DNA of 10,762 nt from an uncultured Gammaproteobacteria bacterium (GTDB lineage: Bacteria > Pseudomonadota > Gammaproteobacteria > Pseudomonadales > UBA5518). A program made the position numbers and the translations under genes. Shown in pieces: positions 1 through 6,763 of the stretch. The stretch's first letter is position 1. Each line of letters starts with the position of its first letter. Under the pieces are notes generated by a model. It was not told the origin of the DNA and did no database searches. It was given only the letters and a program-made list of their open reading frames with translations. Location: positions 1 through 10,762 of the forward strand of contig CAIXOY010000502.1 in NCBI GenBank assembly GCA_903921135.1. Direction: 5' to 3'.

Positions 1-744
1 ATGGCCCGCTCCTACGGGGGCTTGTATGTGGGAGCGGGCCATGCCCGCGACTCCTCCCACAGCCTGCCGCGAACGAGCAACCCCCTCCAGTTCCTCATAA
101 CTGCAATCGATGCAGGTAGCGGGGCTGTGCCACTCCGCCGGCGCAAACCGCGCCACGTTCTCGGCGTTGAACAGATAGGGCTTGTGGCTCGAAGTCCCCG
201 CCACCCACTGCCAGCTCAGGTGATTGCTCGCGAGATCTCCATCCAGCAGATGCGCCACCATCCAGTCGGCCCCCGCGCGCCAGTGCACCTTGCGAAGATG
301 CACCACGTAGCTCGCCAGCCACATCCGCGCGTGGTTGTGCAGCGTGCCCGTCGCATAGAGCGTGCGTACGGCCTGATCGATCACGGGCACGCCACTGCGC
401 GCCTCGCGGATGTCTTCCGGCAGCACAGGGGAGTAGTGCGCCTCATCGAGCAGCCCCACGTGCAGGGAGCGCAAGATGCCCTCGCCCTCCTGAGCCCACA
501 CATGCCGGAAGTATTCGCGCCAGCCGAATTCGTAAACGAGCTTGTGATCTGCCGGCAGAGGCTCACGAGCGAGCAGGGCCGCGAGCACCTCCCGAAGCGT
601 CAGCACCCCGTGCGTGATCCACGGCGAGAGGCCCGTCACCGCGCCCTCGATGTGATTTCGCGTGCGCGCATAGGCCGCGGGGCGTATGGCTGCGATGCGT
701 GCCGTGGCAGCGCTGTGGGTCGGAGAGGCAGGCGGGATGGTCAT
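1..744 (-). CDS. Short photolyase/cryptochrome-like FAD-binding protein (C-terminus outside window)
   Basis: The minus strand is open from an ATG at 744 to the window edge (248 codons, no stop), so the C-terminus is missing. It matches the FAD-binding domain of the photolyase/cryptochrome superfamily. Residues 30-46 (NHIEGAVTGLSPWITHG) fit the start of the FAD pocket. FGWREYFRHVW at 73-83 is equivalent to the WREF region of E. coli photolyase. GVPVIDQAVRTLYATG (119-133) and HNHARMWLASY (136-146) precede the flavin-contacting GDLASNHLSWQWVAGTSSHKP (169-189). The N-terminal Rossmann/antenna domain is absent: the protein starts about 30 residues before the FAD region. Such antenna-less proteins are a recurrent bacterial type usually annotated only as FAD-binding proteins; their DNA-repair activity is uncertain. 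Cys211 and Cys214 form a CxxC after the core. The start is chosen by similarity to the usual N-terminus; two in-frame upstream ATGs (831, 840) are possible and no strong ribosome site precedes any of them. It is divergent from the aminotransferase gene. Confidence 0.9.
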   Translation of the reverse strand, partial: MTIPPASPTHSAATARIAAIRPAAYARTRNHIEGAVTGLSPWITHGVLTLREVLAALLAREPLPADHKLVYEFGWREYFRHVWAQEGEGILRSLHVGLLDEAHYSPVLPEDIREARSGVPVIDQAVRTLYATGTLHNHARMWLASYVVHLRKVHWRAGADWMVAHLLDGDLASNHLSWQWVAGTSSHKPYLFNAENVARFAPAEWHSPATCIDCSYEELEGVARSRQAVGGVAGMARSHIQAPVGAGH

Positions 745-932
745 GCGTATCCGTGCAATGCGGGCTCGCCTGAAAGGTGGTCGAGTCTGGTGTACGTCCA
801 GACCGGGCTTCCGGCTTCCCCGGATGCCCATCGCAGGCATTTGCGCCCGGTCAGGGCGGACATCGCGGCGGGCTACACTGGCGCCGCCACCAGATGACGA
901 GCAGTGCCCCGGCGCTGTGTTGGAGACGATCC
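745..932. promoter_or_regulatory. Divergent intergenic region with inverted repeats
   Basis: These 188 bp separate the short photolyase gene (minus) from the aminotransferase gene (plus) and must hold promoters for both, unless the photolyase starts further upstream. Visible structure: a perfect 6-bp inverted repeat GTCTGG/CCAGAC at 785-803 (7-nt loop), a tandem repeat of GGCTTCC at 806-819, and a 5-bp inverted repeat ATGCC/GGCAT at 824-840. TACACT at 874-879 is a plausible -10 element for the aminotransferase, but no good -35 lies 16-18 bp upstream. I cannot name a regulator. Confidence 0.35.
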
Positions 933-2090
933 ATGCCTGAGCACTTCCTGCTCGACCCCGACGTCGTGTTCCTCAACCACGGCTCATTCGGTGCCTGCCC
1001 GCGCGAGGTGCTCGAGGCGCAGCAGCAGTGGGTGCGCGAGATGGAGCGCAATCCGGTGGAGTTCCTCGGCCGCCGCTCCGCGGCACTGCTGGCGAAGGCA
1101 CGCGCCCGGCTGGCGCAGTTCCTCGGTGCAGACGCTGCCCATCTGGTCTTCGTCCCCAATGCCACCACGGGCGTGAATGTGGTGGCGCGCTCGCTCGATC
1201 TGCAGCCCGGCGACGAGGTGCTCGCCACCGATCACGAATATGGCGCTTGCGATGCGGCCTGGCAGCGTGTGTGCGAGCATCACGGCGCCAGCTATCGGAA
1301 GATCCCGATCCCTTTGCCCTTCGCGCGCGAGCAGTTCACAGGGAGGCTGATGTCGGAGATCGGGCCACGCACCCGCCTGATTTTCGCGAGTCACATCGCA
1401 TCGACCACTGCGCTGATCTTTCCGGTGGCGGAGCTGTGCGCCCGTGCGCGCGAGCGCGGCGTGCTGACGCTGATCGATGGCGCGCACGCGCCAGGGCACG
1501 TGGATCTTTCGCTCGAAGCGCTGGGCGCCGACTTCTACACCGGAAACGCCCACAAGTGGCTTTGCGGGCCCAAGGGCAGCGCCTTCCTGCACGCGCGGCC
1601 CGAGCACCATGACCGTCTGCACGCAACCGTCACGAGCTGGGGTTATGCGGCGGGAACGCAGGGCCACACAGGTTTCGATGCGTACACCGGATCGACCGTG
1701 CTCGAGCGTCGCCTGCAATGGCAGGGCACGCGCGATATCTCTGCCTGGCTTGCGGTGCCGGCTGCGATTGACTTCGTCACGCGGCCGCAGTGGCTGGCCG
1801 CGTGCCGTCGCAGCCACGCCATGGCCACCGCGCTGATGCACCGCGTGGCCGCGAGTTTCGCGCTGCCGGTGATCGGCAATGACGCGGATTTCGGGCAGAT
1901 GGTGCCCGTGCCGGTCCCACACCGGGATGCCGAGGCGCTGCGCAATTACCTCTTCGGTCAGCACCGCATCGAGGTGCCCGTCACCACGCATGGCGGGCGC
2001 TGCTTCGTGCGTGTGTCGGTGCAGGGCTACAACACGGAAGAGGATCTGGCAGCGCTGGAACGGGCGTTGGCGCTGGCACCGTTGCCGTGA
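933..2090 (+). CDS. Class V aminotransferase-fold PLP enzyme, isopenicillin-N-epimerase-like
   Basis: The product has 385 residues and is a fold-type I PLP enzyme of the class V aminotransferase family. LNHGSFG (14-20) is the N-terminal substrate-loop motif of this subgroup, and NATTG (76-80) contacts the PLP phosphate. Asp182 in IDGAHAPG pairs with the pyridine nitrogen. Lys208 in GNAHKWLCGPKG is the Schiff-base lysine. QGTRDISAWLAVPAAIDF (264-281) is typical of the isopenicillin-N-epimerase-like group, and Arg360 in FVRVSVQGYN probably binds the substrate carboxylate. Length is normal for the family. The true reaction (epimerase, desulfurase, lyase or aminotransferase) cannot be told; most bacterial members do not make penicillin. 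The ATG at 933 is preferred over longer in-frame starts because GGAG at 922-925 lies 7 nt before it and the protein then begins with the conserved motif. No co-directional neighbour is close: fhs follows after 357 bp and has its own promoter. Confidence 0.93.
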   Translation: MPEHFLLDPDVVFLNHGSFGACPREVLEAQQQWVREMERNPVEFLGRRSAALLAKARARLAQFLGADAAHLVFVPNATTGVNVVARSLDLQPGDEVLATDHEYGACDAAWQRVCEHHGASYRKIPIPLPFAREQFTGRLMSEIGPRTRLIFASHIASTTALIFPVAELCARARERGVLTLIDGAHAPGHVDLSLEALGADFYTGNAHKWLCGPKGSAFLHARPEHHDRLHATVTSWGYAAGTQGHTGFDAYTGSTVLERRLQWQGTRDISAWLAVPAAIDFVTRPQWLAACRRSHAMATALMHRVAASFALPVIGNDADFGQMVPVPVPHRDAEALRNYLFGQHRIEVPVTTHGGRCFVRVSVQGYNTEEDLAALERALALAPLP

Positions 2091-2160
2091 GCGGCGCGCC
2101 CGGAATCGCGTGATTGCAGAGGAAGGCTGCCCCCGCGCTATCACAAGAAAAGTCACCGTC

Positions 2161-2197
2161 CGCTGAAAAACTTTCATCAGAACGCAGCGTTTTGTTG
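2161..2197 (+). terminator. Possible intrinsic terminator after the aminotransferase gene
   Basis: CGCTG (2161-2165) can pair with CAGCG (2185-2189), immediately followed by TTTTGTTG. The 19-nt loop is long and can itself form TGAAA/TTTCA (2164-2168/2172-2176) or CTGA/TCAG. It lies 70 nt past the aminotransferase stop and 30 nt before the fhs -35, which is a sensible terminator position. The stem is short for a strong terminator. Between the stop at 2090 and this site I see only a weak GTGAT/ATCAC stem (2110-2144). Confidence 0.35.
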
Positions 2198-2228
2198 CCT
2201 GTGCGTCTTTCAGGCGCGTTTGCGCGCG

Positions 2229-2258
2229 TTGCCTCGTGTCGAAGCTCTCCACTAGAAT
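2229..2258 (+). promoter_or_regulatory. Sigma70-type promoter for fhs
   Basis: The -35 TTGCCT (2229-2234) matches TTGACA at four of six positions, and the -10 TAGAAT (2253-2258) matches TATAAT at five of six. They are separated by 18 bp. Transcription would begin near 2265, giving an untranslated leader of about 183 nt before the fhs ATG. The stretch just upstream (2145-2195) is relatively A/T-rich for this genome. The promoter is called by eye only. Confidence 0.6.
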
Positions 2259-2264
2259 TCGCGC

Positions 2265-2447
2265 GGGCGAACGGGTAGCGCGGCCGGCAGGGTCCAAGGT
2301 TCCGTGTGTCGTCGGTTCAATCCGACTCCGATCTCCCGATCCCGAGATGGCGAATGCCATCCCAGAGCTCATCCATCACCGGATTCCCGGAGCGCACAGG
2401 CGCGCGGGAACTGTCTGCGTCCATCCCTCCGGGGAGAAGGAGAACAC
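2265..2447 (+). promoter_or_regulatory. Long structured 5' leader of fhs, candidate cis-regulatory RNA
   Basis: No convincing coding frame of its own lies here; the fhs frame is open upstream but its usual N-terminus is at 2448. Four hairpins can be drawn. First, GTCGG/CCGAC at 2311-2326, with loop TTCAAT. Second, GATGGC/GCCATC at 2346-2361, loop GAAT. Third, TTCCCG/CGGGAA at 2384-2410, with an inner GCGC/GCGC stem and loop ACAG. Fourth, TCCC/GGGA at 2424-2435 with a UCCG tetraloop, ending 1 nt before the Shine-Dalgarno AAGGAG. Two pairings compete with these: ATCTC/GAGAT (2331-2335/2344-2348) overlaps the second hairpin, and GGTTCC (2298-2303) could pair with GGAACT (2407-2412), breaking the third. 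There is no U-tract, so any control would be translational. I do not recognise a known riboswitch class. Confidence 0.45.
2437..2442 (+). promoter_or_regulatory. Ribosome binding site that fixes the fhs start
   Basis: AAGGAG lies 5 nt before the ATG at 2448. It selects this start over the in-frame upstream ATG at 2304, which would add 48 residues unlike the family N-terminus. Confidence 0.85.
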
Positions 2448-4121
2448 ATGCGTTCCGACATCGAAATTGCCCAGGCCGCCACCATGCATCCCGTGACCGA
2501 GGTCGCTGCGCACCTCGGGATTCCGCAGGATTCCCTCGACCAGTACGGCAAGTACAAGGCGAAGATTTCCCTCGAGTACATCGACAGCCTGGCAGACCGC
2601 CCTGACGGCAAGCTGATCCTCGTTACCGCCATCAGCCCCACGCCGGCGGGCGAGGGCAAGACCACCACCACCGTTGGCCTCGGTGATGCGCTGAACAAGA
2701 TCGGCAAGAAGGCACTCATCTGCCTGCGCGAACCGAGCCTGGGCCCGGTCTTCGGCATGAAGGGTGGCGCGGCCGGCGGCGGCATGGCGCAGGTGGTGCC
2801 GATGGAGGACATCAACCTCCACTTCACCGGCGACTTCAACGCCATCGGCCTTGCGAACAACCTGCTCGCGGCACTGATCGACAACCACATCCATCACGGC
2901 AACGCACTCGGCATCGATGTGCGCCGCATCACGTGGAAGCGCGTGATGGACATGAACGACCGCGCGCTGCGCGACATCACCTGCTCGCTCGGCGGCCCCG
3001 GCAACGGCTACCCGCGCCAGGACGGTTTCGACATCGTGGTGGCCTCCGAGGTGATGGCGATCTTCTGCCTCGCCACCAGCCTGAACGATCTGAAAGAGCG
3101 CCTCGGCAACATCGTGATCGGCTACACGCGTGACCAGCGCCCGGTGCGCGCACGCGAACTGAACGCCAACGGCGCCATGACCGTGCTGCTGCGCGAAGCG
3201 CTGAAGCCGAACCTCGTGCAGACCCTCGAGAACAACGCTGCGATCATCCACGGCGGGCCCTTCGCCAACATCGCCCACGGCTGCAACTCGGTGCTCGCCA
3301 CCAAGGCGGGCCTGAAGCTTGCCGACTACGTCGTGACCGAAGCAGGCTTCGGTGCGGATCTGGGCGCCGAGAAATTCATCGACATCAAGTGCCGCAAGTC
3401 GGGCCTGAGCCCCTCGTGCGTGGTGCTGGTTGCCACCATCCGCGCGCTCAAGTTCCACGGCGGTTGCGATCTGAAGGAGATGAGCTCCGAGAACCTCGCC
3501 GCCCTCGAGAAAGGCATGGTCAACCTCGAGCGCCACGTGAACAACGTGCGCAACCATTACGGCCTGCCCTGCGTGATCGCGATCAACCACCGCACCACCG
3601 ACACCGACGCCGAGGTGGCGCTGCTGAAAGACCGCATGGCCAAGCACGGCGCACCCGTGGTGCTGGCACGCCACTGGGCCGAGGGTGGCGCCGGCGCCGT
3701 TGACCTTGCCCACGCCGTGGTCGAGACCATCGAGAACGTCCCCGCGAAGCACACCTTCGTGTACGAGGAGTCGATGCCGCTCTGGGACAAGATGAAAGCC
3801 ATCGCCACCAAGATCTACGGCGCTTCCGATATCACCGCGGATTCCAAAGTGCGCCAGCAGATCAAACAGCTGCAGGAAACCGGCTACGGCCACTACCCCG
3901 TGTGCGTGGCCAAGACCCAGTACTCCTTCTCGACGGACCCCTCACTGAAGGGCGCGCCCTCGGGTCACGTCGTGAACATCCGCGAGGTGCGGTTGGCCGC
4001 CGGCGCGGAGTTCGTGGTGATGGTCTGCGGCGACATCATGACGATGCCCGGCCTGCCGAAAGTGCCCTCGGCTGACCACATCGACATCGACGAGAGCGGC
4101 AAGGTGGTGGGCCTCTTCTGA
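2448..4121 (+). CDS. fhs: Formate-tetrahydrofolate ligase (10-formyl-THF synthetase)
   Basis: The 557-residue product has the normal family length. It joins formate to tetrahydrofolate using ATP, giving 10-formyl-THF, ADP and phosphate, in cytosolic one-carbon metabolism that feeds purine, formyl-methionine and, through 5,10-methylene-THF, serine/glycine synthesis. Diagnostic features: the P-loop PTPAGEGKTTTT at residues 64-75; EPSLGPVFGMKGGAAGGG (95-112); QVVPMEDINLHFTGDFNAI (115-133), close to the family signature; and an intact C-terminus ending DESGKVVGLF. Nothing is missing or frameshifted. It appears monocistronic: it has its own promoter upstream, and the convergent TonB-receptor gene and a 9-bp hairpin lie immediately downstream. 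The long structured leader suggests post-transcriptional control. Family members occur in acetogens but also widely in heterotrophs and methylotrophs, so the gene alone does not imply acetogenesis. Confidence 0.98.
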   Translation: MRSDIEIAQAATMHPVTEVAAHLGIPQDSLDQYGKYKAKISLEYIDSLADRPDGKLILVTAISPTPAGEGKTTTTVGLGDALNKIGKKALICLREPSLGPVFGMKGGAAGGGMAQVVPMEDINLHFTGDFNAIGLANNLLAALIDNHIHHGNALGIDVRRITWKRVMDMNDRALRDITCSLGGPGNGYPRQDGFDIVVASEVMAIFCLATSLNDLKERLGNIVIGYTRDQRPVRARELNANGAMTVLLREALKPNLVQTLENNAAIIHGGPFANIAHGCNSVLATKAGLKLADYVVTEAGFGADLGAEKFIDIKCRKSGLSPSCVVLVATIRALKFHGGCDLKEMSSENLAALEKGMVNLERHVNNVRNHYGLPCVIAINHRTTDTDAEVALLKDRMAKHGAPVVLARHWAEGGAGAVDLAHAVVETIENVPAKHTFVYEESMPLWDKMKAIATKIYGASDITADSKVRQQIKQLQETGYGHYPVCVAKTQYSFSTDPSLKGAPSGHVVNIREVRLAAGAEFVVMVCGDIMTMPGLPKVPSADHIDIDESGKVVGLF

Positions 4122-4132
4122 GGCCCGTCGGG

Positions 4133-4158
4133 CGCCGCCGGCATCACCTCCGGCGGCG
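4133..4158. terminator. Bidirectional terminator-like hairpin between convergent genes
   Basis: A perfect 9-bp GC stem, CGCCGCCGG (4133-4141) with CCGGCGGCG (4150-4158), has an 8-nt loop. It fills the 39-bp gap between the fhs stop (4121) and the TonB-receptor stop (4161). A smaller GCCC/GGGC stem (4123-4133) overlaps its left edge. No T-run follows on either strand, so it may act as an mRNA 3' end stabiliser or a weak terminator for both genes rather than a classic intrinsic terminator. Confidence 0.6.
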
Positions 4159-4160
4159 AC

Positions 4161-6293
4161 TCAGAACCGGTAGCCTGCCGAGACCCGCACAGAGCGCGGC
4201 TCCATCACGTGATAGTGGAGATCGGGCACTGGCTGAGCCTCGCCACGCAGGCGTGATTCGTACCAGTAAGTGATGTCGTGGTCGTCGCTGTCCAGCAGGT
4301 TCAGCACATCGACGGTCACGCTTAGATCGCCCCTCTCGAGTCCCGCGCGCAGGTTCAGTGCGAGCGAATTGTCAGAGCGGACGGTGCCGTTTTCGTCGAG
4401 GTCCCGCGGGCCGAAGTAGCGCAGCCTCAAGCTGCCGAAGGCGCCGGAATCTCCGCGGGTGCTCAGGCCCAGGCTCAACACCGAGCCGATGGAGCCTGGC
4501 ACTGCGTCGCCGAGAGCGGGGTCAGTGGGGTCGCGTTCCGTGAACTGCGCATGCGTCCACGCGTACTCGATGTCCGCCGACCAGTCCTGCGAGACCTGCC
4601 AGTAACCCGTCAGTTCCAGCCCGCTGCGCTCGCTCGCGCGGCTCGCTTCGGTGTTGCCTGCATCACCCACAAACAGCAGTTCGCTGTCCAGTGACAACCA
4701 CCACACAGAGAGCGACGCGTTCAGACGGTCGTCGAGGAACGCGCGTATCCCCGTCTCCGCGCCGTGGGATCGCACCAGCGGGTCGACGGGACGTACGCTT
4801 TCCCCACTCGCAGGATCGATCCGGGCGGTGGTGCCACGCGCATCGTTCGAGTGGAAGGCCTGCCCAGCCGCCGCATAGAGTTCCCAGTGCTTTCCGGGGG
4901 TGTAGACCACGCTTGCGCGCAGGCTGCTGACTGCGTCCGACTCGCGCCCGCTGTTGGCGGCGAGATCGATGCCGTTGATGTTCACGCCGGCTCGGTCGGC
5001 GACCTCGAAGCGGAAGGCGTCGAGGCGCAAGCCCAGAGTGCTGCGCAAGCGTGCATTCCAGCGGATCTCGTTGTTGATGAACAGTCCGAGGCTGTCCTCT
5101 GTGACTGCGTCGGACCGTATCGTGCCGAGGCGGCCACGGTTGCGGCTGCGGTGCAGGCCCACCTCCGGTATGTCGTCACGGCGCCACTGCAGGCCTGCGG
5201 TGTTCTGCACCGCGAGACCTGCAATCTGCGACTCCATTCCTCTGGAGAATTCGGCGCCATGGATGCGACGCCGATCGACCTGCTCGAACTGGTCGCCCCT
5301 GGCTGGATCGTCGAGGAAGTAGGTGAAGTTAGACCAGAGCTCCAGCGCATAGTCGATGCTGTAGAGCGCCGCCTCCCAGTCACCCGCATCCCACTCGGCG
5401 CTCAGGCTGTAGCGCTCCGATGCGCCGCCGACGCTGCGGTCTAGCGAACCCAGTGTGCCGATCAGCCCCTGCTCCACGGCACGTGATGGAATCTGATCGG
5501 CGCTGTTCCACGTGGCGTCATAGGCCATGCCCATGAGCGACAGCACGCCGGGGCCGATCTCTGCGGTCCAGCGCAAGGTTGCGTTGATACGCCCCGGGTC
5601 CGTATCGATGTCACGCCACGGCCCGTCATAGCGGGCACCCTCCAGCGCGTACAGGAGATCCCCGCCTGCCGCAGCGGTGCTGTCCATCGCGAGCAGCCGG
5701 CGGTAGCCGTCGTTACCGGTGGAGAGATCGATCCTCCCCTGCGCAAGACGGGCGAAGGGCGTGATCGTGGCACTTCCCGCGCTGCTGAAATCACCGGTCG
5801 CCGCGTAGTAGGGCCCCTTGCGGTAATCGATGCGCTGCACCAGCTCCGGGATCACGAAATTCAGATCGGTGTAACCCTGTCCATGGCCGTGCGAGCGCAT
5901 GTTGACCGGCATCACACCGTAGGAGGTGGCGAAGTCTGTGCCGTGATCGAGGTTGAAGCCGCGCAGGAAGTACTGGTTCGCCTTGCCCGTGCCGCTGTGC
6001 TGCGTAGCGACGAGTCCCGGCACCGATTCGAGGATCTCGCCGGCCCGGTAGAGGGGGCGCAATGCAAGCTCTGCCTGCCCGACCACACCTTCTGAGGCGG
6101 AGGTGGCCGATCCCACAAGATCGACCGAACGGCCGCTGATGACGATCTCTTCGTCGTAGGTGTGACCGGTATGCGCGCTGACAGCAGGGGCGAGCGAGAG
6201 CGCGAACAAGCTGCCCGTCAGCCTGCCCATCCTGCAGAGAACCCGTATCTGATACACGCGGCCTGAGCGTGCCGCGGGTGCCGGCGTGGCCAT
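4161..6293 (-). CDS. TonB-dependent outer-membrane receptor, ligand unknown
   Basis: The 710-residue product is a complete TonB-dependent receptor. A basic N-region leads to the hydrophobic segment LTGSLFALSLAPAVSA (25-40), a signal peptide probably cut after Ala40. The TonB-box-like DEEIVISG follows at 47-54. The plug domain runs roughly 79-180, with RAGEILESVPGLVATQHSG (83-101) and YFLRGFNLDHGTDFAT (108-123). The beta-barrel occupies the rest and ends in GYRF, the terminal-Phe signature for barrel assembly. Histidines cluster in the mature N-terminus (HTGH, 41-44) and the plug (RSHGHGQGY, 133-141), but this is common in the subfamily and does not prove metal transport. The start at 6293 is preferred over Met22 (6230) because GGGAG (6305-6301) sits 7 nt before it. 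Only 4 nt separate it from the preceding small gene, so the two are probably translationally coupled. The ligand could be a siderophore, metal, vitamin or glycan. Confidence 0.95.
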   Translation of the reverse strand: MATPAPAARSGRVYQIRVLCRMGRLTGSLFALSLAPAVSAHTGHTYDEEIVISGRSVDLVGSATSASEGVVGQAELALRPLYRAGEILESVPGLVATQHSGTGKANQYFLRGFNLDHGTDFATSYGVMPVNMRSHGHGQGYTDLNFVIPELVQRIDYRKGPYYAATGDFSSAGSATITPFARLAQGRIDLSTGNDGYRRLLAMDSTAAAGGDLLYALEGARYDGPWRDIDTDPGRINATLRWTAEIGPGVLSLMGMAYDATWNSADQIPSRAVEQGLIGTLGSLDRSVGGASERYSLSAEWDAGDWEAALYSIDYALELWSNFTYFLDDPARGDQFEQVDRRRIHGAEFSRGMESQIAGLAVQNTAGLQWRRDDIPEVGLHRSRNRGRLGTIRSDAVTEDSLGLFINNEIRWNARLRSTLGLRLDAFRFEVADRAGVNINGIDLAANSGRESDAVSSLRASVVYTPGKHWELYAAAGQAFHSNDARGTTARIDPASGESVRPVDPLVRSHGAETGIRAFLDDRLNASLSVWWLSLDSELLFVGDAGNTEASRASERSGLELTGYWQVSQDWSADIEYAWTHAQFTERDPTDPALGDAVPGSIGSVLSLGLSTRGDSGAFGSLRLRYFGPRDLDENGTVRSDNSLALNLRAGLERGDLSVTVDVLNLLDSDDHDITYWYESRLRGEAQPVPDLHYHVMEPRSVRVSAGYRF

Positions 6294-6297
6294 GGAT

Positions 6298-6666
6298 TCA
6301 CTCCCGGATCATTTCCACGCCCCTGAACACGGCATGGCTCCATACCACCTTGACGCTGAAGGACTTCTCTCCCTCCGCCAGCGGGCCGGCTGATACCACG
6401 CAGTCCACGTGAATGTTGCCGTACTCGCCTCTCGATTCGGGTTTGCTGCCTGCGTCGCAGGCAAGCGGCCCGTTGCCGGGAACCACGGGAAGAAGCGACA
6501 ACTCCGAGTCATCGTGACCACCGGAAAACAGCGCGCGAAATCTGTAGGTGCGCGCCTCGGGCGAGGCGGGTAGCGCGCAACTCACGTCACGGAACTTGAA
6601 GCGCGTGTCGCTTACGGAGCATGTCAGTGACTCGGGTTCGGCGTTCGCGCCCTGCAGAGCTTTCAC
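6298..6666 (-). CDS. Small four-cysteine protein, partner gene of the TonB receptor (unrecognised)
   Basis: The 122-residue product starts with GTG at 6666. I do not recognise a family. It has four cysteines (16, 30, 70, 89), spaced as could suit two disulfides, and alternating hydrophobic/polar stretches (for example TYRFRALFSG at 40-49 and KSFSVKVVWS at 101-110) that suggest a beta-rich fold. Both points favour a periplasmic or surface location, but this start gives no signal peptide. The frame is closed by a stop at 6718-6720 with no ATG between, and the GTG has no visible Shine-Dalgarno, so the N-terminus may be wrong or truncated. KALQGANA (2-9) could be the tail of an eroded signal peptide ending in an ANA cleavage motif. 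The stop lies 4 nt before the TonB-receptor ATG, and the receptor's ribosome site is inside this gene's last codons, so the two are coupled. It may be an accessory protein for the same substrate. Confidence 0.6.
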   Translation of the reverse strand: MKALQGANAEPESLTCSVSDTRFKFRDVSCALPASPEARTYRFRALFSGGHDDSELSLLPVVPGNGPLACDAGSKPESRGEYGNIHVDCVVSAGPLAEGEKSFSVKVVWSHAVFRGVEMIRE

Positions 6667-6763
6667 AGGAAAACGGCGATACTGCGATCGATACTCCGGT
6701 GCCGGGTTTCCACCGGGTCATCGTATCGGGCAACAAGCCCGGCGCGATGTCTCTGCCGTGGCT

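Noticed and set aside
1..897. 298-codon plus-strand open frame at the left edge
   Set aside because: It is the exact complement frame of the short photolyase gene, whose minus-strand protein has clear family motifs.
2180..2197. PurR operator-like AACGCAGCGTTTTGTT upstream of fhs
   Set aside because: Aligned on the central CG, the left half and the end of the right half do not fit the ACGCAAACGTTTTCGT consensus, and it sits upstream of the -35 rather than over the promoter.
2295..2345. tRNA gene suggested by GTCGGTTCAATCCGAC
   Set aside because: The T-loop is one base short, no 7-bp acceptor partner exists upstream, and no anticodon arm or CCA end can be drawn.
984..2372. 462-codon open frame antisense to the aminotransferase
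   Set aside because: No recognisable motifs and fully overlapped by a well-supported gene; the composition is typical of an antisense shadow.
2265..2447. ZTP (pfl) or tetrahydrofolate riboswitch ahead of fhs
   Set aside because: The conserved ZTP core elements (GUGACUGGCG and GCCUGGGC-type segments) are not present, and nothing matches the folate classes I know; only an isolated CCGGGGAG resembles part of the ZTP consensus.
2376..3893. 505-codon open frame antisense to fhs
   Set aside because: It mirrors the fhs codons; its protein is low-complexity His/Val/Ala-rich with no domain, as expected of an antisense frame in GC-rich DNA.
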